The notes below the pieces were generated by a model. That model did not search any database and had not been told where the DNA came from. It saw only the letters and a list, made by a program, of their open reading frames with translations. Positions 1 to 7,479 of a DNA stretch of 15,205 bases are shown here, in pieces. The stretch is from assembly GCA_947629735.1 (NCBI GenBank), contig CANREX010000021.1:1-15205 (forward strand). Reading direction: 5' to 3'. Both the position numbers and the translations under genes were made by a program. This stretch comes from an uncultured Clostridia bacterium (GTDB lineage: Bacteria; Bacillota; Clostridia; Christensenellales; Borkfalkiaceae). Position 1 is the first letter of the stretch. Each line of letters begins with the position of its first letter.

Positions 1-1272
1 AGCTGTTTCGCGGGTTGGTATAAAACGCGCACCGCTCAATACGACGAGGACGGCAACATTCTCGACGCAGAGGGGCGTCCGTTGGTGGAAGTCAAAGGCG
101 AAAACGAAGTCAAAGGCACATATTACGTCAAGGGCACGGAGAACGCAGAGAAAGCGGACGACAGAATCCAAAGCGAACCGTACTACTCCTACGACGACAA
201 GTGGGACTTCGAAAACGACGTTCTTACATGCGACCCCGAGGACGGCAAGATTGAATTGCGGCTGTATGCGGGCTGGGTGTCCTATTACTTCTTCGATTAC
301 TACGTCGAAGAGGACGGCGAATGGGTGCGTTACGGTCAGACGTATTTCAACTACGGCGTGCTCGGCAACGAGCAGTATTCCGACCGCGACACGATATGGA
401 CGCCCGAATGGAAAGACGGCGCGATGAATCACGAACATTCGTATAAGGACAACTCCAAGTACACGTTCCCCGTCGTAGAGGACTGCACGTTCAAGGCGGC
501 GTACGAGGACGAGGCGTGCACGCAGAAGATTGAAGGCTCGGTAAAACACGGCGGAAGTTTGGACGAGGAGCACGCAAAGGCGATAAACCCCGTAAAGAAC
601 ATATATGTCGTCGTGGAGAAGGGCGTGCGGTTCAGGATAGAGAAAGCGCAGCAGCTTGCGGACAACCCCAACCCGAGCGCCACGTACGAAATTTTGGACG
701 ACCTCGACTTTGCGGACGTGAAATGGCCCGCGGCGTTCTCGACGGCGGTGTTCTCGGGCAAGCTGATAGCCGATGAAAGCGTCGGCGCGGTCAAAATCTC
801 CAACGTCTCGGTGGCGCTGAGCGGCACCTATTCATACGGCGGGCTGTTCGGAATGATAGCGCCCAACGCGGAGATAAAGAACATATCCTTTGAAAACGTA
901 GACGTCAAAGTGGCGAGCACGGGAACGAGAAACGATTGTTCGATAGGCTTGTTTGCGGGTGAAATATCCGAAAAAGCCGCCGTGGAAAACGTCACTATAA
1001 GCGGTTCGATGGGGCTTTGCAATATACAGGACAACCCCAACTGCACGATAAACGCGTTTGTCGGCGGCGATAACCGCGCGGGAGTGACCTTGTCGGGCGG
1101 CGTGCGGCTGTACGCGTACGGCGAGGAAGCGGACAAGATATATCTTTACCACATTGACATTGAAAGCGTCTCGGTTGACGCGGATGGCAACGTAACCGTC
1201 ACAAGTAAAAACAGCAGATTGGAACAAGAAACCATTGATATAACAACATACAATATGGAGGCAGTAAAATGA
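1..1272 (+). CDS. Surface protein with InlB-like and GLUG-like repeats, 5'-truncated
   Basis: The frame is open from base 1, so the gene begins upstream; 423 residues are visible. Near the visible N-terminus the pattern FAGWYKTR...YDEDGN, then KWDFENDVL and IELRLYAGW, matches the core of InlB B-type (Listeria-Bacteroides) repeats found on Gram-positive surface proteins. The second half has YEILDDLDFADVKWP, then FSGKLIADESVGAVKISN, and then YGGLFGMIAPNAEIKNISF and IGLFAGEI..AAVENVTI, which resemble GLUG repeats of secreted beta-helical proteins. No LPXTG motif or C-terminal membrane anchor is seen, so a lipoprotein signal or other anchor may lie in the missing N-terminus. The TGA stop overlaps the oppA ATG (ATGA), which implies co-transcription and translational coupling with the peptide importer. 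An exported, cell-surface role is inferred; ligand unknown. Confidence 0.8.
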   Translation, partial: SCFAGWYKTRTAQYDEDGNILDAEGRPLVEVKGENEVKGTYYVKGTENAEKADDRIQSEPYYSYDDKWDFENDVLTCDPEDGKIELRLYAGWVSYYFFDYYVEEDGEWVRYGQTYFNYGVLGNEQYSDRDTIWTPEWKDGAMNHEHSYKDNSKYTFPVVEDCTFKAAYEDEACTQKIEGSVKHGGSLDEEHAKAINPVKNIYVVVEKGVRFRIEKAQQLADNPNPSATYEILDDLDFADVKWPAAFSTAVFSGKLIADESVGAVKISNVSVALSGTYSYGGLFGMIAPNAEIKNISFENVDVKVASTGTRNDCSIGLFAGEISEKAAVENVTISGSMGLCNIQDNPNCTINAFVGGDNRAGVTLSGGVRLYAYGEEADKIYLYHIDIESVSVDADGNVTVTSKNSRLEQETIDITTYNMEAVK

Positions 1273-3908
1273 CTAAAAAGAAACTCATAAGAGCCGTATC
1301 CCTTTTGGTCTGCGGAGCAATCGGCGCGAGCTGTTTGAGCGGTCTCGCCGCGTGCGGCAAGAAAAAGGACACGATAGTTTTGATGACAGAGGAACTCAGC
1401 GGTCTTTACAATCCCTTCTACGCCACGGCGGGAACGGATATGGACGTTGTGGGAATGACGCAGATAGGCATGCTCACCTACGACGCGGACGAAAACGGCG
1501 ACGTAACGGTTGCCGCGGGCGACGACTACGCGGTAGTCTGCAAGGATTTCTTCGTCGATTCGTCATCGTCCGCTGAGACGGTTTATACGTTCGTCATAAA
1601 GAACGGCTTGAAGTTCTCGGACGGCGTTCCCCTCACGATAAACGACGTAATGTTTAACCTCTACGAATACCTCGACCCCGTCTACACGGGTTCTTCCACG
1701 ATGTATTCGGTAAAGATCAAGGGGCTCACGCAGTACAGAACGCAGAAAAACCTCTCTTCGGGCGGCACGGAAGCCGAAGACGAAATCTCCAAGCAGGCGC
1801 TCGGCAAGGCGCGTCTCCGCCGTCAGGAACTCATAGATATCTACGAGGAAAACGGCAGGATAGGCGGTTCTGCCTCCAATTCGTACAGCCTCAGCGAGTC
1901 GGCGATGAAAGAAGCTATAAACGGCTGGACTGTCACGGACGGCTATAAGGAGTCCATCTGCACCGACGCCCAGATAGCGGAAAAGGACGAGGACTTCTTC
2001 CACGCTCAGCTCATTGAAGACTATGAATTCGTCCTCGATACTTTCAAAAAGGAATTGCAGTCCGATTACAGCGCGGCAAAGGAATCTTACGATCTTACCA
2101 CCATGCCTTACAGCGAGTGGAAGGAAGACCTCAGCAGCGATTTGTTCAAGTTCTTCCTCTATGAAGGTTACATCAAGCCCAAGTACGCAAAGGACAAGGA
2201 CAACCCCGGCAAGGACGATAAGACAAAAATAGAGTCCTTTGAAAATACTTCGATAATAAACACCTACACCACGGAAGAAGCCGCGATTGAAAGGGTTTAC
2301 AACGACAACGTGACATCTTCGTTCAACACCATACTTTCGGGTTGGGGCACGGCGGGCACGGTACTCACCGAGTTCACGGGCGCGGCGACCGAAGTCGTCA
2401 TAAGGAACACCATGGGCGACACCGACACGCTGCTCTATCCCAATATCGAAGGCATAGTTTCCCTCGGACATACGACTACCGAAAACTCCGTAACGATAAA
2501 CGGAAAGACTTACAACGTAGCGCACGACCACGATGAAAACGGCGCTCCCGCAAACCCCGACGAATACGACGTCTTGCGCATAACGGTAGAGGGAAAAGAC
2601 CCCAAAGCCATATATAACTTCGGCTTCTCGGTTACCCCCGCGCACTACTACACGGCGGACGCGGAACACCCCAACGGCAGGGAAATCAATATAAAGGAAA
2701 ACAAGTTCGGCGTCGAGTACGCGAGCTCTTCTTTCCAGAGCAACACGGTAAAATCTCTCCAACACGTTGAAATCCCCATCGGCGCAGGTCCTTACATGGC
2801 GACCGACAGGAACAATTCGGATAACCCCTCGGGCAACGACTTCGTGAGCGGCAACATAGTGCACTACAAGGCGAACAAAAACTTCATGTTCGACGTCAAA
2901 GCCGATAAGCTCTACATGCAGGTGGTAAGCCCCTCCGACGCGCTCGACGTACTTGAAAGCGGCGCGGTGGACTACGTCACCCCTCAGTTCACATCCGCAA
3001 ACTCCCAACGCCTCAACGGCATGACGGGCAAGGGCTATGTCAAGCTGGACGCATGGCAGCTCGGTTACGGCTATATAGGCATCAACGCGGGCAAAGTTCC
3101 CGACGTAAATATCCGCCGCGCGATAATGTCGGCAATGCAGACTTCGCTCTCGCTCGAATATTACGACTCAGGCACATGTAAGAACATCGATTGGCCCATG
3201 TCCATGATGAACTGGGCGTATCCTTACGAGGCGGGCACGCACACAGGTCCGGGCGTAGGCACTTCCAAGAGCAACGACCACGAATATACGCAGTGGACGG
3301 GCGAAACCGACGCGAGGACAAAGATACGCAGATATATGGCGGCAGCGGGCGCGTTTGAAGGCGATTCGCGGCTGAAAATCACGTTCACCATCGCGGGCGC
3401 TTCCATAACCGAACACCCCACGTACGAAGTGTTCAAACAGGCTTCCGAAATACTCAACAGCGAGGGCTGGGATATAACCGTAAGGGCGGATACGCAGGCG
3501 CTCACTAAACTTTCCACAGGCTCGCTCGAAGTATGGGCGGCGGCATGGGGCTCTACCATAGACCCCGATATGTATCAGGTATACCACAAGAACTCCACGG
3601 CGACTTCCGTATACGCTTGGGGATATCGCGAAATCAAGCAAGACCCCGTAACGTATAGCTACGAAACCGACGTAATAAACAAGCTCAGCGACAAAATCGA
3701 CAAAGCGCGCGAGACTATGGATCAGAGCGAACGTATTCCCCTTTACGAGGACGCGATGAGATTTGTTCTCGACCTCGCGGTCGAAATGCCCGTATATCAG
3801 AGGAAGAACCTCTACGCATACAATGGCAAGACGGTCAAAGGCTTCGCCGCGGAAGTAAACGCGTATACTTCTCCTCTCGACAAGGTATGGGAGCTCGAAT
3901 TGGTATAA
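1269..3908 (+). CDS. oppA: Oligopeptide ABC transporter substrate-binding lipoprotein (OppA-like, SBP family 5)
   Basis: Captures peptides (or similar solutes) outside the membrane and delivers them to OppBC. The start has GGAGG 6 bases upstream. Residues 1-28 form a lipoprotein signal with lipobox LAAC, so Cys29 would be lipidated. Family-5 features include LYNPF near 46, LKFSDGVPLTINDVMFNLYEY at 114-134, the PIGAGPYMAT segment at 503-512, YGYIGINAGKVPDVNIRRAIMSAM at 600-623, and a C-terminal part with ERIPLYEDAMRFVLD and PVYQRKNLYAYN. At 879 residues it is far longer than the usual 500-600. The excess lies mainly between residues about 158 and 432 and includes a charged, helix-prone stretch near 165-310. 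The gene overlaps the upstream surface-protein gene by 4 bases and is followed by a strong hairpin before oppB. Family is secure; actual substrate (peptide, glycan or nickel) is not provable here. Confidence 0.93.
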   Translation: MTKKKLIRAVSLLVCGAIGASCLSGLAACGKKKDTIVLMTEELSGLYNPFYATAGTDMDVVGMTQIGMLTYDADENGDVTVAAGDDYAVVCKDFFVDSSSSAETVYTFVIKNGLKFSDGVPLTINDVMFNLYEYLDPVYTGSSTMYSVKIKGLTQYRTQKNLSSGGTEAEDEISKQALGKARLRRQELIDIYEENGRIGGSASNSYSLSESAMKEAINGWTVTDGYKESICTDAQIAEKDEDFFHAQLIEDYEFVLDTFKKELQSDYSAAKESYDLTTMPYSEWKEDLSSDLFKFFLYEGYIKPKYAKDKDNPGKDDKTKIESFENTSIINTYTTEEAAIERVYNDNVTSSFNTILSGWGTAGTVLTEFTGAATEVVIRNTMGDTDTLLYPNIEGIVSLGHTTTENSVTINGKTYNVAHDHDENGAPANPDEYDVLRITVEGKDPKAIYNFGFSVTPAHYYTADAEHPNGREINIKENKFGVEYASSSFQSNTVKSLQHVEIPIGAGPYMATDRNNSDNPSGNDFVSGNIVHYKANKNFMFDVKADKLYMQVVSPSDALDVLESGAVDYVTPQFTSANSQRLNGMTGKGYVKLDAWQLGYGYIGINAGKVPDVNIRRAIMSAMQTSLSLEYYDSGTCKNIDWPMSMMNWAYPYEAGTHTGPGVGTSKSNDHEYTQWTGETDARTKIRRYMAAAGAFEGDSRLKITFTIAGASITEHPTYEVFKQASEILNSEGWDITVRADTQALTKLSTGSLEVWAAAWGSTIDPDMYQVYHKNSTATSVYAWGYREIKQDPVTYSYETDVINKLSDKIDKARETMDQSERIPLYEDAMRFVLDLAVEMPVYQRKNLYAYNGKTVKGFAAEVNAYTSPLDKVWELELV

Positions 3909-3928
3909 AATTCAAATAAAAACACAAG

Positions 3929-3983
3929 GCGATAACGTTGTCCGACATTGAAAAGTCAAAAAATGTCGGGCGACGCTTATTGC
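3929..3983 (+). promoter_or_regulatory. Large stem-loop between oppA and oppB
   Basis: The arms at 3929-3949 and 3962-3983 pair over 21 bp with a single bulged base (3976) and a few G-U pairs, around a 12-base A-rich loop. No T-run follows (TGCGTAAATC), so it is not a standard terminator. Its position between a binding-protein gene and its permease genes suggests an mRNA-stabilising or partial-termination element that keeps OppA more abundant than OppBCDF, as known for malE-malF. Function is inferred. Confidence 0.7.
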
Positions 3984-4024
3984 GTAAATCAAACTTCTAC
4001 TAAAAAACGGCAGGTAACAAACAA

Positions 4025-5011
4025 GTGGCAAAATATATTCTGAAAAGAATAGGACTTTCGTTGATAATACTCTTCGGCGTGTCGCTCATACTGTACATCT
4101 TGGTAAGGTGTATGCCCACGAGCTTCGTCGACGACCTTATCGTACAGATAAACACCTCGGGCAATCAGGTCACGGAAGAGTTCAAAAAGGAGCTGTACAA
4201 GGCGTACGGGCTCGACGGAAATATCATACAGGGATATTTCGGTTGGCTCGGCAACGTATTTCAGGGCAACTTCGGCAAATCGTTCATAACCCAGCACCCC
4301 GTCGTGCAGGATATCTTCACCGCGGACAGGGTAGGCACTTCCTTCTTCATCGCGGTCGTCGCGACCATTTTCGAGTTCTTGATTGCGATTCCCCTCGGCA
4401 TCACCGCGGCAACGCACCAATATTCCCTGCGCGATTATATCGTGACTATTTTGGTGCTTCTCGGCATATCGCTGCCGTCGTTCTTCTTCGGACAGATGCT
4501 CAAAGATATCTTCGCGAACAAACTCGGTTGGTTCCCCGTGCAGGGCATGGAGACTGCGGGCGTTCACTATGAAGGGTTCGAGCGGCTGATGGACAAGGCA
4601 TGGCATCTCTTCCTGCCGATAGTGACGGTAGTAATTCTGAGCATAGGCGGACGAATGAGAATGACGCGAACCAACATGCTCGAAGTTTTGAATTCCGACT
4701 ATATCCGAACGGCGCGCGCTAAGGGCTTGAAGGAGGGCAAGGTCATATACAAACACGCCTTCCGCAACACTATGATACCCCTTGTGACGAGCCTTGCAGG
4801 TTTAATTCCCTCGCTTTTCGGCGGCGCGATGATAACCGAGCAGGTGTTCGGGCTTACGGGTATAGGTCAGTACGCGCTTGTCGCCATGCAGAAGGGCGAT
4901 ATCCCCGTCATAATGTTCTACAATATGTTCCTGGCAATTCTCTCCGTCCTCGGCGTGTTGCTTGCGGATCTTATGTATGCGTGGGTTGACCCCAGAGTCA
5001 AGCTCGCATAG
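4025..5011 (+). CDS. oppB: Oligopeptide ABC transporter permease OppB
   Basis: First of the two membrane subunits that form the translocation pore. At 328 residues it has the usual length. The start is GTG at 4025, since the N-terminus MAKYILKRIGLSLIILFGVS is the standard start of this family; the ribosome site is weak (CAGG about 10 bases upstream). Hydrophobic segments fall near residues 9-28, 104-127, 136-157, 194-208, 253-272 and 294-316. The EAA loop that docks with the ATPases is DYIRTARAKGLKEGKVIYKHAFRN at about 225-248. The family motifs YGLDGNIIQGYFGWLGNVFQGNFGKS (61-86) and TEQVFGLTGIGQYALVAM (271-288) are present. It lies between the post-oppA hairpin and oppC, whose ribosome site overlaps this stop codon. 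Confidence 0.96.
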   Translation: MAKYILKRIGLSLIILFGVSLILYILVRCMPTSFVDDLIVQINTSGNQVTEEFKKELYKAYGLDGNIIQGYFGWLGNVFQGNFGKSFITQHPVVQDIFTADRVGTSFFIAVVATIFEFLIAIPLGITAATHQYSLRDYIVTILVLLGISLPSFFFGQMLKDIFANKLGWFPVQGMETAGVHYEGFERLMDKAWHLFLPIVTVVILSIGGRMRMTRTNMLEVLNSDYIRTARAKGLKEGKVIYKHAFRNTMIPLVTSLAGLIPSLFGGAMITEQVFGLTGIGQYALVAMQKGDIPVIMFYNMFLAILSVLGVLLADLMYAWVDPRVKLA

Positions 5012-5022
5012 GAGGTATTCAC

Positions 5023-6090
5023 ATGGAAGAAGAAAAGATTGAAAACACCGCCGCTGTTCAGGAAGTTGCGGCAGGGGGAGAGGCGGCTGTCGCCGTGGAA
5101 AACGAAACTCCCCTTGATAAAAACGTAAAACTCATGTCGCCCACGCGCATGATATTGCGCCGCTTTTTCCGTTCCAAACTTTCGATAGCGGGCATCGTCA
5201 TGCTCGTCGCGCTCTTCCTTTTCTGCTGGCTCGGACCTGTCATCTATCAGCGTTGGGGCGAGACGGAGACGGACAGAACGGGCAAGACCACTTATGCGAC
5301 GTACACCGTGACGGACGACGACGGCAACACCTATACGCAGATAGTGGTGACGGACAACGGTATAAATTCCCTCGCGAGCCCTTCGGGAGAACATATCCTC
5401 GGCTCTGACGAAAAGGGGCTCGACGTGTTCACCCGCCTGATGTACGGCGGCAGACTTTCGCTCACGCTCTCGTTTATGGCGGTATTTCTGACGTCTATCA
5501 TAGGCATAGTCTTGGGTGGCATAGCGGGCTTCTACGGGGGCTGGATAGACCACGTCATAATGCGCCTTTGCGATATGCTTATGTGTCTGCCCACGCTGCC
5601 GCTTATGCTAATTATAGGTACGGTTCTGACGGCAAACCAAGTGCCCGAACAGTACTACATCTACATTCTCATGATTATTTTGTCGCTGTTCTCGTGGACG
5701 GGAATGGCGCGGCTCGTGCGCGGGCAGATATTGTACTTGCGCGAGCAGGAATATATGGTCGCGGCGGAAGCTATGGGCTACTCCGCGGCGAGGCGCATAT
5801 TCAAGCACCTCATACCCAACATACTGCCCCAGATAATCGTAACCATGACGATGTCTCTCGGCAGCATGATACTTTACGAATCCACGCTTTCATACCTCGG
5901 TCTGGGCGTCAAGCCCCCGTACGCTTCATGGGGAACTATGATAGAAGTCATCTCCCGCCGAAGCGACGTATTGCAGAATTTCCCGTTGGTATGGATACCT
6001 TCCGGCATATGTATACTTATTGCCGTTCTCGCGTTCAACTTTATAGGCGACGGTCTGCGCGACGCGCTTGACCCCAAGCAGAGGCGGTAA
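5023..6090 (+). CDS. oppC: Oligopeptide ABC transporter permease OppC
   Basis: Second membrane subunit, pairing with OppB. The start at 5023 has AGGAGG beginning at the oppB stop, 7 bases upstream. There is a hydrophilic Ala/Glu-rich N-terminus (1-35), a first membrane helix near 54-74, an external loop rich in Thr and Asp, then the family motif LASPSGEHILGSDEKGLDVFTRLMYGGRLSL at about 117-147. In that motif the usual G-R-D is replaced by G-L-D. Further membrane segments lie near 148-171, 186-203, 212-228, 268-290 and 322-342. The EAA loop is EYMVAAEAMGYSAARRIFKHLIPN at about 243-266. The loop after helix 1 carries a DDDGNTYTQ turn-rich stretch. At 355 residues it is slightly longer than typical (about 300). 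oppD starts 2 bases after its stop. Confidence 0.96.
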   Translation: MEEEKIENTAAVQEVAAGGEAAVAVENETPLDKNVKLMSPTRMILRRFFRSKLSIAGIVMLVALFLFCWLGPVIYQRWGETETDRTGKTTYATYTVTDDDGNTYTQIVVTDNGINSLASPSGEHILGSDEKGLDVFTRLMYGGRLSLTLSFMAVFLTSIIGIVLGGIAGFYGGWIDHVIMRLCDMLMCLPTLPLMLIIGTVLTANQVPEQYYIYILMIILSLFSWTGMARLVRGQILYLREQEYMVAAEAMGYSAARRIFKHLIPNILPQIIVTMTMSLGSMILYESTLSYLGLGVKPPYASWGTMIEVISRRSDVLQNFPLVWIPSGICILIAVLAFNFIGDGLRDALDPKQRR

Positions 6091-6092
6091 AC

Positions 6093-7478
6093 ATGGAAAA
6101 ATTCAATAAAATCAAAGATAAAGTGCTTAAACTCTTCAAAAAGGGCAAGGATGGGGAAGGAAAGCAGGTTAGTTCCAACCACTATCTTACCGGCAAGGAG
6201 ATAAGGGCGATTTCCAAAGCCAACGCAAAGGAAATGCGCAGGCTCGAAAAGCTGAAAAACCGCAAGTGCCCCGAATCCGAATATATAACCGAAATGAAGG
6301 ACGACAACAACATTCTCGAAATCGAAAACCTTCATTCCTATTTCTTCACCGACCAAGGCGTCGTCAAGGCGGTAAACGGCGTGCAATTCAATATCCCGCT
6401 CAACTCCACGGTGGGCGTCGTAGGCGAATCGGGCTGCGGCAAGAGCGTCACTTCCATGTCGATAATGCGCCTTTTGCAAGGTCCTTCCGGACAGATAGTG
6501 GAGGGCTCTATCCGCTTCAAGGCAAACGACTATAAGCGCGACGAGAAGGGCAATTTCATTCCCGTATATGAGCGCGACGAAAACGGCGAAATCGTCTATG
6601 AGACGGTGACCGACAAAAAGGGCAACCCCAAGCTCGACAAGGACGGCAACCCGTTGAAACGCCCCAAGCAGGTGCGCGACGAGGAGGGCTTGGGCAAGTA
6701 CGAGATGGAAGAGCGCGTGTTCGACATCGCGAAGATGCCCATACGCGAGATGTACCGCCTGCGCGGCAGACAGATGTCCATGGTTTTCCAAGAGCCTATG
6801 ACGTCTTTGAACCCCGTGTTCACAATAGGCGACCAGCTCGACGAAGTCACCCTTCTTCACGTGCCCGACGCCACCAGACAACTCGCGAAAAAGCGCTCGA
6901 TAGACATGCTCAACCTCGTGGGAATCGCCATGCCCGAGAGGGTGTACGCTTCCTACCCGCATGAGCTTTCGGGCGGCATGCGGCAGCGCGTCATGATAGC
7001 CATGGCGCTCGCGTGCGAACCCCGCCTCATTATCGCGGACGAGCCCACGACGGCGCTCGACGTCACGATACAGGCGCAGGTTCTGGAACTCTTCAACGAG
7101 ATAAAGCACAGGATAAACGGCTCGATATTGCTCATCACGCACGACTTGGGCGTCATCGCGGAGATGGCGGACTACGTCGTCGTAATGTACGCGGGGCGGA
7201 TAATAGAGCAGGGCACGGCTTCGGAAATTTTCCACAAGCCCTGCCACCCCTACACGCAGGGTTTGCAGAAGTCTAAACCCACGATGAAGTCCTCGGGCGA
7301 TACGCTGTTTAATATCCCCGGCAACGTACCCAACCCCGTAGATATGCCCAACAACTGCTATTTTAGGGAGAGGTGCTCCCGTTGCATAGCCAAGTGTGCG
7401 GGCGACTACCCCGAAATGGTTCAGGTAAGCCCCACCCATTATGTGGCTTGCCACCTGTACGCGGAAAAGGATAACTGA
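6093..7478 (+). CDS. oppD: Oligopeptide ABC transporter ATPase OppD, with N-terminal extension and internal insertion
   Basis: Cytoplasmic ATPase that powers peptide import together with OppF. Walker A GESGCGKS is at 111-118, Q-loop Gln233, signature LSGGM at 292-296, Walker B LIIADE at 312-317 and switch His350. The C-terminus carries the oligopeptide-family extension with cysteines 422, 428, 431, 435 and 453, arranged like the C-terminal [4Fe-4S] site described for some DppD proteins; metal binding here is inferred. Two oddities are visible. A basic extension of about 70 residues precedes the ABC domain. About 65 residues (146-212) are inserted between Walker A and the Q-loop, with four D-x-x-G turns at D150, D162, D174 and D182. 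At 461 residues it compares with about 330 in the family. The start lies 2 bases after the oppC stop with a weak AGAGGCGG site. Confidence 0.95.
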   Translation: MEKFNKIKDKVLKLFKKGKDGEGKQVSSNHYLTGKEIRAISKANAKEMRRLEKLKNRKCPESEYITEMKDDNNILEIENLHSYFFTDQGVVKAVNGVQFNIPLNSTVGVVGESGCGKSVTSMSIMRLLQGPSGQIVEGSIRFKANDYKRDEKGNFIPVYERDENGEIVYETVTDKKGNPKLDKDGNPLKRPKQVRDEEGLGKYEMEERVFDIAKMPIREMYRLRGRQMSMVFQEPMTSLNPVFTIGDQLDEVTLLHVPDATRQLAKKRSIDMLNLVGIAMPERVYASYPHELSGGMRQRVMIAMALACEPRLIIADEPTTALDVTIQAQVLELFNEIKHRINGSILLITHDLGVIAEMADYVVVMYAGRIIEQGTASEIFHKPCHPYTQGLQKSKPTMKSSGDTLFNIPGNVPNPVDMPNNCYFRERCSRCIAKCAGDYPEMVQVSPTHYVACHLYAEKDN

Positions 7479-7479
7479 T

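Noticed and set aside
1563..3008. 481-residue open frame opposite oppA
   Set aside because: It is a mirror of the strongly biased oppA codons, rich in Arg and Val, with no start signals.
7441..7479. Earlier in-frame ATG for oppF inside the end of oppD
   Set aside because: It would overlap oppD by 38 bases without a ribosome site; the ATG at 7480 directly after the oppD stop fits the operon spacing.
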